From positions 55,975,318 to 56,039,317 of the forward strand of contig NW_026262593.1 in NCBI RefSeq assembly GCF_021869535.1: a DNA stretch of 64,000 nt. Reading direction: 5' to 3'. Under the pieces are notes generated by a model. It was not told the origin of the DNA. It worked only from the letters and a program-made list of their open reading frames with translations, and did no database searches. The DNA comes from Mytilus californianus. Lineage: Eukaryota > Mollusca > Bivalvia > Mytilida > Mytilidae. This document shows, in pieces, positions 21,701 to 33,789 of this stretch (the stretch's first letter is position 1; each line of letters opens with the position of its first letter). The translations under genes were made by a program, and so were the position numbers.

Positions 21701-23396
21701 AAATAGATTCATCATAGATACTTATCTTTCATATAGATTAACTTTTGTATAAGGAAATACATATTTTTCAGTTCTGTTAAATGTTTAGACTTAAAACCTA
21801 TTCTATTCTATTACTAGTAATAACATCAGTCCCATTGGGTTAGAATGTATCAGGCTACACTGTTTTCTTGAACTATAGTTAAACTGTACTTACTCTGGAG
21901 GGTTAATCCATCATTAGTGCAGATAACAAGTATTAATTAATTCCAAGATTAGAGAAGTAAGTGTTTTTTAATTATATATGCATAAATAAATTCGGATAAA
22001 GAAATCTAGGAATGAACTCCAATTATCTTAATCAGCAACTTTTGACTCTTTTGAGATTGTGAACCCACGACCTTCACCATTGCTTAGTTAAACATTAGAC
22101 ATTTTATTTTCGTTCTTTTTTTCTATCAAGAAATTAGCAAAATCAGTAGTGTTCAATGAAGCTCAACAAATTATCAGAGTCTCCGTGAAGGATAAGAAAG
22201 GCATATAAGTTTAAGAAAATACCAGGACAGAAAAGATAAATATTGAAAATCAGAGTGTAAAAACTCGGCTGTTTTGGAAGTCTGGAAGAAGAACGATTTT
22301 CGTCTGATGAAAGGCAACAAAGAAAACACATACACTATCTATTAACCATTCATAATTCATGATACTCATGTAAGTTGTAAATATGTGTTAGAGTCAACAA
22401 ACGTGATGATACTCAACTTTGAAAACCAATTTATCATAAACTATAATGAATCGAAACACTGTTAAATCGTCCAAGAGAAAACATTGATTTGCACAGCAAA
22501 TACATATAGTTGAGAAAATGTGGCTTTGGTGAAAAGTGATAAAATACTCTGTGTTATTGAACACAGGGAAAATGATGACAGAGATCGGCTATGAATTTCG
22601 AACATTGGAATTAAATATTCAAATATCTTCGAAAGTATTCGAAATTATATTACTTTCATGCTTATGTTCATTTGTTAAGTTCTAATTTCGGTTTTCGTAT
22701 CGTTTCTTTTGTTGAAACCATCAACAATTTATGTTTATATTTCCGAACATTTCTTGTCACAGAAACAATTCAGTATTCAACATATGGCTTAATTGCATTA
22801 ATTTAATTTATAAAATGATTTTGTTAAGAGATTCCATTTTAACAATTGCAAACATTACCATGTCTTGCAGCAGATGGAATTCGAATATATTTAAGCTGTT
22901 GCAGAAACCTAGTATGAATATTTTTACTTTCAGATTAGTACCAATAAAGCAATCTAATTGGCTTATTTCTAAAATGCATTTCATCATTATCATGTTAGTA
23001 ATCAAATAATAAAATAATTACAATAGAGTTAATATAAACTAAATTATATGAATAATGTTATTGCCACCGGTTATTGCTGCGTCGCAAAATCATTGTATGT
23101 TATACAACTGCCATGCATGTTATCATAACATTGTACAGTAAAGGAATAGTAGATATACTTATGTGATTTTGCTTATTTTATATACCATGCTTGTATCTAA
23201 ACATATGTTTGTAAAGTATTACAGCCCAATCCACTATTTTTGATGGGCTTTTTCGAAGTTATATCAATTTAAGTTTAACTTACACTAGAATTTAATGGAT
23301 TTAAGGGAATTATTTGTAAAAATGTTTAAATGTGAACAAAAAAGTTCTGTTACTTTTACTTTAGGATGTGAGGTATAAGTGAAACATTAATTCAAA
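21701..23396. repeat. 1.7-kb repeat array, unit 1
   Basis: First of four related units. The landmark GAAATCTAGGAATGAAC lies at 22001, 23662, 25573 and 27303, giving spacings of 1661, 1911 and 1730 bp. The unit ends with TTTACTTTAGGATGTGAGG. It is AT-rich and non-coding; the short frames seen in several units, including 22731-23009 and its antisense, are not conserved as proteins. Confidence 0.9.
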
Positions 23397-25060
23397 CATC
23401 TAGATGACTTTTGTATCAGGAAATTCATATTCCTCGGTACTATTACCTGTTTATACTTAGCATCTATTTCATTATTCGATTATTAGTAATATAATAGTCC
23501 TAGTTTGGTAAGATTTTATCAGGCTTCACTGTTTTTCTGAACTATAATAATACTGTACTTACACTGGAGGGTTAAATTATCATTAGTGCAGGGAACCAGT
23601 GTTAATTTATTCCACATTTAGACAAGTAGATGGTGTCAAATTATATATGCATTCGGATAAAGAAATCTAGGAATGAACTACAATTACCTTAATCAGTAAC
23701 ATTTGTCTATTTTGAGATTGTGACCTTCATCATTGGTTAATCAAACATTCGACATTCATTTTCGGTTGTTTAATTTTTTTTTGCTATCAAGTCTTTAGCA
23801 AAATCAGTTGTGTTCAATAAAACGCAACAATTATCAACGTGTCCGTGGAGAGTAAAAATGGCATATAAGTTTAAGCAAATACAAATACAGAAAGGGTAAA
23901 CATTGAAAATCAGAATGTAAACAACACGGCTGTCGTAGAAGAAGAACGATTTTCGTTTAATAAAAGGTAATAAAGAAAACACATACACTATCTATTAACC
24001 AATCAAAATCCAGGATACTTATGTAAGGTGTAATTATATATTAGTGTTAACAAACGTGACAATATACAACATTGAAAACCAAATTTTCATAACTATAATC
24101 AATAAATAGAAAAACTGTTGAATTACCCAAGGAAAACATTCATTTGCACGGCAAATACATATAATTAAGAAAATATGGCTTCGTTGAAAGGTGAGAAAAT
24201 ACTGTGTTATGAACACAAGGAACATCATTTGTGGAAATTGATGACAGCGATCGGCTATGAATTTCGAAAAAGGGAATTAAGTATTAAATATCTTCGAAAG
24301 TTTTCGGAATAACATTCATTTCATGCTCAAGTTCATTTGTTAAGTTCTAATTTCGGTTTTCGTATCGTTTCTTTTGTTGAAACCATCATTAACTTGTGTT
24401 TATATTTTTGAACCTTTCTGGTCACAGAAACGATTCGATATTCATCATATTGATATGTTGCATTAATTTAATTTGTAAAATAATTGTGTAAAGATATTCC
24501 ATGATAACAGTTGCAAACATTACCATGTCTTGCAGCAGATGCAACGCTAATGAGATTAAGCTGTTGCAGAAACCTAGTAAAAATATTATGTCTTTCAGAT
24601 TAGTAAGAACAAAGTAATCTAATTGGCTTATTTCTAAAATGAATTTCATTATTATCATGTTAGTAATCAAATAATAAAATAATTGCAATAGAGTTAATAA
24701 CAACTAAATGATATGAATAATGTTATTGCCAGCTGTTGATGCTGTGTCGCAAAATCATTGTATGCTATACAACTGTCATACATCTTTTCATAACATTGTA
24801 CAGCGAAGGTATAGTAGATATACTTATTATGTGATTTAGCTTATTTTATATACCATTCTTGTTTATAAACATATGTTTGTAAAGTATTACAGCCCAATCC
24901 ACTATTTTTGATGGGATTTTTCGAAGTAATATCAATTTTAGGTTAACTTATCACATTAGAATTTAATGGATTTAAGGGGCTATATTTGTAAAAATGTTTA
25001 CATGTGAACAAAAAAGTTCTGTTACTTTTACTTTAGGATGTGAGGTATAAATGAGACATA
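23397..25060. repeat. 1.7-kb repeat array, unit 2
   Basis: The most complete unit beside unit 1. The frame at 23770-23988 (minus) recurs at 27378-27623, but with scattered changes and no recognisable domain. Confidence 0.9.
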
Positions 25061-25249
25061 AATTCAAACATAAAAGACATTAAAAAAATTCAGATGTCAA
25101 CACAAGATCTTAAAAAGTAAAAATGCGGATGTACAGTCCTTAAATGGTACAGACTTAATACTTATGTATCTTACCATACGGATCTGTGTTGTTCATTGTT
25201 GAAGATGGTTTAGATTGATGACATGTTAGAATATCAATATCCCTTTGTC
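25061..25249. other. Junction between array units 2 and 3
   Basis: Contains a block with AAAAATGCGGATGTACAGTCC (the first 20 bases are diagnostic) that recurs near 31115-31135, and a family-B tail with CTTTGTCTCGTTGG. Confidence 0.55.
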
Positions 25250-26085
25250 TCGTTGGTAATCATACCTTATAAATAAACTTATCAGAGATACTTATCTTTT
25301 ATATAGATGACTTTTGTATTAGGAAATTAACATTCCTCGGTACTGTTACCTTTTTATACTTAACATCTATTTCATTATTCGATTACTAGTAATATAATAG
25401 TCCTAGTTGAGTAAGATTTTAACAGGCTTCACTGTTTTCCTGAACTATATTAATACTGTACTTGCACTAGAGAGTTAAATTATCATCAGTGCAGGGAACC
25501 AGTGTTAATTTATTCCACATTTAGACAAGTAGGAGGTTTAAAATTATATATGCATATATGAATTCGGATAACGAAATCTAGGAATGAACTACAATTACTT
25601 TAATCAGTAACATTTGACTATTTCGCGATTGTGACCTTCACCATTTGTTATCTAAACATTCGACATTTATTTTTTTTTTTTTTTGGCTATCAAGACCTTA
25701 GCAAAATCAGTTGTGTTCAATAAAGCGCAAAAATTATCATCGTTTCCGTGAAGAGTAAAAATGGCATATAAGTTTAAGCAAATACAAGGTCAGAAAGGAC
25801 AAATATTAAAAATCCGAGTGTAAACAACCCGGCTGTCATAGAAAAACGATTTTCGTTAGATTAAAGGTAATAAAGAAAACAAATACACTATTATACAATC
25901 AAAATCCAGGATACTTATGTAAGGCGTAATTATATATTAGAGTAAACAAACGTGACGATATACAACTTTGAAAACCAATTTATCATAAACTGTAATCAAT
26001 AAATAAAAAGATAGTTTAAATCATCCGAAGGGAAACATTCATTTCCATATCATCCGAAGGGAAACATTCATTTCCACAGCAAATA
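25250..26085. repeat. 1.7-kb repeat array, unit 3 (first half)
   Basis: Breaks off at about 26085, where an unrelated segment begins. A 29-bp tandem duplication at 26020-26077 (ATCATCCGAAGGGAAACATT twice) lies just before the break. Confidence 0.85.
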
Positions 26086-27164
26086 CAGGGGCGGATCCAG
26101 GATTTAATGTTAGGGGGACCAAACTTAAATTTTCGCCGAGCGGAATGAGGGGAAGATTTTTTTGAGGTAAAAATATCGAAATATCCTTCTAGATTGGGTG
26201 CAATGTAGATATTTCGTCACGCGAAGTTTGACGAGAAATATTTTCTGGTAAAATTAGCGAGAAATTAAAGTTTCAAGCTAAAACCGCCCAATTCCACCCC
26301 TGACAACAATCTACAATCACCATAATTAGCAAGAAATCTGTGAGCTTCTACTCATTGAGACTACTCCCATATAGTTACCAGAAAACGGAACTGAAGACAA
26401 GTAGAATAGAGACAGACCTCAATCCGGAGTACACAAGCTGACCCTCCATATAAAACAAAATCAAGCGAATGTTATGTCAATGGTTGCTGCGAAAACTGGT
26501 GTTACATTCATATTAGTCAATCGAATATATTCGGGGGAAAATGAAATAATGACGTAATAAATTTGTATGCGTGCAAATGCAATACCGGACTCCTAGCGGA
26601 TCCGCCGGACCAAATATCAAGTGGCTGACTAATGGATGGACGGACAGAGGAAAAACAATATGTCCCTGTTTCCGGAAAGAGCATCTGAGGTATGATGGCA
26701 AGGTCTCCTACACACTTGGAAAAATCAACAACAATCTCCTAACATCCCTAACTTACGCCCTAAGGGATTCATATTGTATATATGAGTTCATAAAGCAACA
26801 GTTATAAATTTGCAATCCCAACAGAAGCTGAAGATAATGCAAGCATTAATTTTATTTTCTGTGCCCGTAACAATGACTATATATCTATGGAATGATTCAA
26901 GTTTTATTAAGCCAATGGATTTAATAATAACATTCGTCTAGGATATTTCCTAGCATACATGTCCAGAACAGCTTGGATGTCAATGTCAATATCATTGTGG
27001 ACAAACAGCAGACAGTGCCGGATCCAGAAATTTTCATAAAGGAGAAGGGGGAGGGGGGGCACTAACTGCCGTAGGAGGGGCCCCGCTCAGTCATGCTTCA
27101 GTGATTCTCTATATAATCAAACAAATTTTTCCCACAAATCCGTCTCTGGCAGAACTAAGGTATT
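26086..27164. other. Segment interrupting the 1.7-kb array
   Basis: Both ends carry a CGGATCCAG motif (GGGGCGGATCCAGG near 26090, TGCCGGATCCAGAA near 27013) with nearby G-runs, so it may be an element or two related element ends. The middle includes CGGACTCCTAGCGGATCCGCC. The opposed frames at 26513-26807 have no family resemblance. No gene is supported. Confidence 0.5.
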
Positions 27165-29100
27165 AAATCCTGAACTATAATAATACTGTACTTACACTAG
27201 AGGGTTAAGTTATCATCAGTGCAGGGAATCAGTGTTAATTTATTCCACATTTAGAGAAGTAGAAGGTGTCAAATTATATATGCATATATTAATTCGGATA
27301 GAGAAATCTAGGAATGAACTACAATTTCCTTAATAAGTAACATTTGACTATTTTGCGATTGTGACCTTCACCATTGGTTAGTTAAACATTCGACATTTAT
27401 TTTCGTTTTGTTTTTTTGCTATCAAGACCTTAGCAAAATCAGTTGTGTTCAATAAAGCGCAAAAATTATCAGCGTTTCCGTGAAGAGTAAAAATGGCATA
27501 TAAGTTTAAGCAAATACAAGGACAGACAGGACAAACATTAAAAGTCAGAGTGTAAACAACCCGGCTGTTATAGAAGAAGAACGATTTTCGTTTGATAAAA
27601 GGTAATAAAGAAAACACATACACTATCTAGTAATCAATCAAAATCCAGGATACTTATGTAAGGCGTAATTATATATTAGAGTAAACAAACATGACGATAT
27701 ACAACTTTGAAAACCAATTCATCATAAACAATAATCAATAAATAAAAAGATCTTTTAAATCATCAAATTGAAAACATTTATTTGCACAGCAAATATATAT
27801 AGATTCTACCACTGCATCGAGTGTGATACGATATTTATCCACTCGAGACAGTTAAATTTTCAAATTTAAAACGCGAGGCTCGCCGAGCGTTTTAAATATT
27901 TAAAATTTAACTGCCGAGAGTGGATAAATATCGTATTACACGAGATTTGGTGGTGGAATCTGTTTCTCTAATGATTTTCAAACAATACGCAGGCAAATGT
28001 ATTCCTTCTTTTCGAATGATCTGCAAAAAGATGTGTTCTTTCTATGTGACGTCATCAGGCATGGGCGCCTTTTTTCATGCCGTCACAATAGGAAATTCAG
28101 AGGAAAGCAAGAAAATTCGACGTCATAATCGGATTTTAACCAATGAAGAACTGAGATCAAACGAACCACACGTTGATTAAATTTTTTTTTATACAATGGG
28201 TGCAGAAAGGGATAAATTGACGAAGAATTAGAGAAATGTAATTATCGCTTCGTTGAAAAGTGAGATCATACTATGCTATTGAACACAGAAAACATCACTT
28301 GTGAAAAATGATGACAGGGATCGTCTGTGAATTTTAAAAATGGGAATTAAGCATTGAAATACCACCGAAGGTTTTCGAAATTATTATCATTTTATGCTTA
28401 TGTTTATTTCCCAAGTTCTAGTATCGGTTTTCTTATCGTTTTGTTGTTGAGGAAACCATCAACAACTTGTGTTTATATTTCTTAACATTTCTGGTCACAG
28501 AAACTATTCGATAATCATATTGCATACTGATATACTGCAATTATTTCATTTATTAAAATATTGTGTTAAGAAATTTCATGATAGCAATTGCAAACATTAC
28601 CATGTCTTGCAGCGGATGAAACTCTGATGTGATTAAATTGTGGCGGAAACCTAGTATAAATATTTTGACTCTCAGATTAGAACGAAAAAAGCAATCTAAT
28701 TGGCTTATTTTTGAAATGCATTTCATCATTATCATGTTAGTAATCAAATAATAAAATAATTGCAATAGAGTTGATATAAACATGATAAAATAAATGGTAT
28801 GAATAATGTCAAATCACTGTATTTTATACATTTGTCATGCATGTTATCATAACATTGTACAGCAAAGGAATACTAGATATACTTATTTGTGCTTTTGCTT
28901 ATTTTCTATATCATACATGTTTATAAACTTACGTCCGTTAAGTATTACAGTTAAATCCACTTCTTTTGTTCGGCAATTTCGATGTTATATCAATTTAAGT
29001 TTTACTTATCACACTAGAAATTAATGGATTTTAATCTATAATTTGTAAAACTGTTTACATGTAAACAAAAAAGTTATGTTACTTTTACTTTAGGATGTGA
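27165..29100. repeat. 1.7-kb repeat array, unit 4, with an insertion
   Basis: Starts part-way into the unit (CCTGAACTATAATAATACTG) and runs to the end. It is split by the insertion at 27801-28236; the flanking halves join cleanly when compared with unit 2 near 24165. Confidence 0.85.
27801..28236. mobile_element. Palindrome-headed insertion
   Basis: Begins with an imperfect palindrome of about 160 bp (27801-27961): AGATTCTACCAC on the left answers GTGGTGGAATCT on the right, with ATACGATATTTATCCACTC inside and a CGAGGCTCGCCGAGCG centre. The rest has TGACGTCA at 28047-28054 and an ATGGGCGCC...GGAAATTC stretch. The 86-codon frame at 27920-28180 begins inside the palindrome and is probably not a gene. 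Confidence 0.75.
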
Positions 29101-29345
29101 AGTTAAGGTCAATAAAAAATCAATTCTAATATAAAAGGTAAAATAAAAAAAATCCGAACTCAAATGAAAATGCAAAACCGAATGTCCTTTATCAAATAGC
29201 AAAATCAAAAGATCAAGTACATCAAACGAATGGAAAACAATTGTCATATTCCTGACACTTTGAACAGACATTTCCTTATGTAGAAAATGGTGGATTAAAC
29301 CTGGTTTTATAGCTAGCTAAGCCTCTCACTTGTATGAAAGTCGCA
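29101..29345 (+). repeat. Dispersed family-F repeat
   Basis: Landmarks CATATTCCTGACACTTTG, GTAGAAAATGGTGGATTAAA and CTAGCTAAGCCTCTCACTTG. Other copies: 29868-30245 (minus), 42530-42625, 46000-46085, 53185-53560 and 61480-61770 (minus). Confidence 0.75.
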
Positions 29346-29867
29346 CAAAATTCGCAGAAAAGTGAGACCGATATTAGAACTTACAAAATTTCTTTTGTAA
29401 GTCTGGTTAGATATTGTGTTATGTCTTATCGTTTGTGGTTTGAATTCTATTTTTATTTTCTATATGAATGTAAAAGTTAAGATAGTTAATCAGCTAGTTC
29501 ATTTATATGATTTTTTATTTAAAGCAACTACATGTACAGGATTTATTTGTTTTTACACAGTTTTGATTTAGAAGAAAAACCTACAGAGTTAGAAAATACA
29601 AGTAATTACACCATTACTAACACAATTCTTTATTGATATTCTTGTAGTGGTTAGAAAATACATAAAATAACACCATTGCAAACTTAATCCCAATTCTATA
29701 TTCCATTTTTAGAAATTTGCCTGTGACGTCACTTTTTTTGTGTCATTGATACATTCGTGTGACGCAAAGTTCATAATTCTATTGTGGTGTACTGGTGTAC
29801 TGTCGTAAATTAATGGGAAGTGTCCGTTTTTATTCATGTGGTATACATGTTGTGTTGTACTATTATA
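29346..29867. other. Spacer
   Basis: Contains a TGACGTCA site in CCTGTGACGTCACTTTT near 29720. No gene recognised. Confidence 0.35.
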
Positions 29868-30245
29868 TTATTTATTTATGTATTTCTCTGTTCTGAGTGC
29901 TCTTGCGTTTATTTGTACTGTATTCCTGTCACGTAATGTTGTCATTTTAGCGATATTTGTAACATTATCATATAAGCGGGAGGTTTGACTAGCCATAAAA
30001 CCAGATTCAACCCACCATTTTGTTCTTAAAATGTCCTGTACCAAGTCAGGAATATGGCAGTTGTTATCAAATAGTCTGTTTCTATGTGATGTTCTCTCGG
30101 TTTTGGTTTGTGACCCGGATTTGTTTTCGCTTAATCGATTTATAACTATTATACAGGGTTTACTACTGTTGCCTTTGTTTATTGACAACAATGTTTGATA
30201 AAAACAAACAGACATAATAGGTAAAAATGCCAAAAACAAAAAATT
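29868..30245 (-). repeat. Dispersed family-F repeat, long variant
   Basis: Reverse copy with GGTTTGACTAGCCATAAAAC, CTGTACCAAGTCAGGAATAT and ACTACTGTTGCCTTTGTTTA. The 123-codon minus frame across it is repeat-borne and has no domain. Confidence 0.75.
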
Positions 30246-30481
30246 ATTTTAATACAGAAAATAAAAACAAACAATATGACACATAGACAGTCTATAGACA
30301 AAATACATATGCATAAACTACGACAAGAATACAAAAATGACCATAGCACAATAACACAATAGCGGGTTTATAAATATTGAGCCACGCCAAAAGTAAATTA
30401 ACAAAAACGGACTAAACAGTAAAGGTTTAAAGTATCCAAAGGCAAATAAAACGAACACTAAATTAAGATGATAAACAACAT
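30246..30481. other. Short spacer
   Basis: A-rich, no feature recognised. Confidence 0.4.
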
Positions 30482-31065
30482 CTATACTTCAAGACCATCA
30501 TGCATTATTTGTGAAGTTGATACGGAATATTTATCAACAAGGTCTTGGTATCTTTCTTTGAACATCTTTAAGGATAGGACGAGACGTTCGTTGACGTAAC
30601 CCTGGTTCATCAACTTTATACTCAAACACTGGTAACGATGTATAAAGTCTGAGTAGCAGTTGCATGCTATTGAATACCGATTGAATACCGATTGAGTTGG
30701 GAAATGTATATCCAATATGCAGGTGAAGTTGGTATATCGCTGTTAAGGTGTGGGAAATCTATAATTTCAAAATTAAAATCGTCTCGTTTGTCATAGGTAC
30801 TGAGATGACCGCCTATGTAAAATTCGAAGTATAAGTGTAAAAATGAGACGGAGGAAGCCGTTTAAGTTGTTTCTTTAATTTCTAGTTGTGAAGTATTTAT
30901 ATAAGGGACCCAATCAGACAAGTTTAGATTGGTAATGGAAAGAACATCATCAATATATCTGATTGTGAAATTAAATGATCAGGCTTCTTTGATCTTTTTG
31001 TTTTTGACAAGTGTCTGAAGGAACTCCGATTCATATGAAAATACGAAAAGAAATACATTGTAATA
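30482..31065 (-). pseudogene. Reverse-transcriptase C-terminal fragment with a YIDD box
   Basis: Remnant of a retroelement RT. On the minus strand a FSYESEFLQTLVKNK stretch near 31025-31060 leads to the catalytic box RYIDDVLSI, with YIDD at 30946-30957. Then follow an LEIKETT segment, a YDKRDDFNFEII segment, an AYWIYISQLNRYS segment and a final YQDLVDKYS end before a stop at 30482. The order and wording match a family of RTs common in bivalves and amphioxus, possibly related to Penelope-like elements; I cannot name the clade safely. At least three stops (near 30985, 30870 and 30685) and one frame change kill the gene. The intact last 77 codons are only a leftover. Confidence 0.8.
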
Positions 31066-31842
31066 ATAAAAACATTTAAAAAAGACATCAGAGGTCAACA
31101 TAGGGTGTTAAAATGTAAAAATGCGGATGTACAGTCCTTGAATGGTTCAGACTTTGCACTTATACCATACACCAGTGAACCATACACCATACACCGTTCC
31201 CTATACACAATACATTATAAAACAAGTGCCTTTTCCTCTTTTCCACCGTACATTATAACACTTTGTAAGTATTACACCATAATCAATTTACCAATGCCTC
31301 ATACACCATTTCAACATACAGCATACACCATTTCGAAATAATGGTGTTTTTTTTTTGGTAGTTTACTCCATTCAAGGGCTGTATCATGACAAGATCAAGA
31401 TCAATTTAATTTTGAAAGGCATACAGGACTTTTTAATTCGAGCGTCATCGATGAGCAGGAACGCCCAAGGACTAATGCCTTTCCTTAGTATTTTTCAAAA
31501 CATTTAATTTGTAAATACGTTTAAGTTCACTATAATGTGTAACACAAAACCAAAAGTTACGTTAAGAAGCGTTTGGTTGAGACAAAAAAAAATAAACCTT
31601 TATATTTTCCGTACATGTACATGATTATTTTGTGAAAAACTTCCTTTAGAACCTCGTACAAATTGCTGTTTTCCGAATAAAACATCCGGTTTAATCCTAT
31701 GAATGTGTGAACCGATAAAAAGTTGATATCAACAATTTCTTTTAGGAGCGTTATCGCAAAAGCAGATGTCAACATGTTGTGTAAAAAGACAACACGTGAT
31801 TGATACATTCTTGATTCGTAATATGGTTTCAGGAATAACAAA
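31066..31842. other. Spacer with a repeat block, ATACACCAT motif and hammerhead fragment
   Basis: About 31085-31150 repeats the block near 25090-25150. About 31165-31340 is enriched in CATACACCAT-like words. At 31426-31465 a truncated hammerhead head (GAGCGTCATCGATGAG) breaks off after the first core. Frames here are not convincing genes. Confidence 0.5.
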
Positions 31843-32335
31843 TATCATCGAATGAAATAGAGCTGTTGCAGAAACCTAGTTCAAATATGTTAACTTAGTA
31901 CAAATAGAGCAATCTGAGTAGCTTATTATTAAGAAGCATTTCATCATTATCATGTCAGAAATCATGTAATCAAAATCTCTCAATTCAATTACTACCAACT
32001 AATGTTCCGAATAATGATATCGCTGTGTCGTAAGATCAGTATGTTAATTGTCACGGGTATTCCAGTACAGTGTAGAACACATTGATAGTTAATATAACTA
32101 TTTTTGTTGTTTTGTTATGTATTTCTTTCTTTCTTATTAAATTAAAGATAAAACTATCTGCATATAGTATCATACCCCCAGTCGGCCCCATTTTGAGGTG
32201 CAATTTAAAGTAATAGAATTCAGTGTAACTGATCGCACTATAATTTACTGGAGTTGGTTACATTTGCTGCAATTAATTCTATCATTTGTTAAGATCACAT
32301 TTGTTCGTTATTACTACTTTAAGATGCAAGGTATA
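31843..32335. repeat. Worn remnant of the 1.7-kb repeat
   Basis: Shares GCTGTTGCAGAAACCTAGT, CATTTCATCATTATCATGT and GCTGTGTCG with units 1, 2 and 4 in the same order, but is much more diverged. Confidence 0.7.
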
Positions 32336-33789
32336 TGTAGCAATCGAACTAAACCATTATTTGAAAAAAAGACACAATGAAGTCATCAGAAGTCAACAAA
32401 AGGTCTTCGAAAATAAAACAAAAGCATGTCTTTCGTGTATTAGTTCAAAATCAAATTAATTTGTACAAGCATATTTACAGGTAGCGGATTATAATTTGAA
32501 GGACTTTGTCTACCCTTTATATATATCAACTTTAACAACCCTCATTTCGGTTCCATTTTTAACTCTTATTACGGCAAGTAATACAGAAAGATATATGAAT
32601 TTAGGAATAACTGTGAAAACTAGTCAATGTTGATTGATAGTCTTTACCTTGAATATGTAGGTACCTTACGTTCACTATTTTGTGTAATAGGTGCAAAGTT
32701 AAAACGTATTTCATTCTTTGATTAAGTTCATAGTATCATAGCCGATTATGTGGGATTTAAGGTACTTAAAATATAGTGGCTTGTTTCTAGACAGATCATC
32801 AAACTATAAAACGCTTAATATAACCCCAAAACGCAATTTTGACAGATTTTGGCACATTTTGAGTATTTATCCCAAAACTGTATAAGAAGAACATCATCGA
32901 TCATTTATCAAAACCTCTTTGAAATGTGAAGACGAATTTAGTTGTAGAACCAAAATATAAATCCTAAACATTTTCTCTGTTAGATTTTTCTGTGAAACAT
33001 TGTTTTTACGGCCTCATTTGAATTGCAAAATATTAACACTTCTGGCGTATTTTGATGCACTAAACACTTAACTAGCAGGAATTTTGCAGGATTGCTGCAT
33101 TTTGTGCCAATCAATTCTTTAATTTGTAATCGATTGAGACATTTAACGGCATAATTATTAACCGGGGACGATGCAAACATTCAAATTTTGACACGCAAGA
33201 CTACAGCATAGAAAATCTGTCCGTAAAGTGATATCATATTAAATAACATGTCTTTAAATTGAAAGCATACGGGTCCTGAATGTGTAAACTGATAAACAGT
33301 TTTAATCAACAAGTCCCATTACGAATCGTTATCACAAGAATGGCGGCAAACATACTGTGCTACAACGTCGACTTAAATTATGAGTTCTGAAAGAACAAAT
33401 GTTGTCAATTAAGGAAAGTGGCAACAAACCATGAAGATCTCACAAAACAGGACAAAACTTATCATTTTCATGTAAATGAACGTTTTATATGTATATCTCT
33501 TTAATATTAGTGTGTTCAGACATAGTACTAGACACCTTAAACGAAGCATTTAAAACAAATTTCTAGAAGCATCGAAAAAAAAAACAAAAAAACTGTTTTT
33601 AGTGTTTTATTGCAAATTCCAAACAACGCTTCCTAAGTGTAAAATATTGTAAAATGCAGCATATTTGAAATCTTTACAGTCAGACTTGTATATGAAAGTC
33701 AATGGTAACATCTTGTTGATCCATATCTTACAAGGAAACGGTTAGATAAGGCCTTCACGTAATTTAGTTTTTGATGTTGGTTAGCAATT
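32336..33789. other. Unassigned spacer, 1.45 kb
   Basis: No gene, RNA or repeat structure that I can support. Confidence 0.4.

Noticed and set aside
27920..28180. 86-codon open frame
   Set aside because: Starts within a palindrome of a mobile insertion and has no recognisable domain.
29868..30239. 123-codon minus-strand frame
   Set aside because: It lies wholly in a dispersed family-F repeat, and the other copies are not open.
31426..31465. Another hammerhead ribozyme
   Set aside because: Only helix I and part of the first core (TCGATGAG) are present; the sequence diverges before helix II and GAAA.
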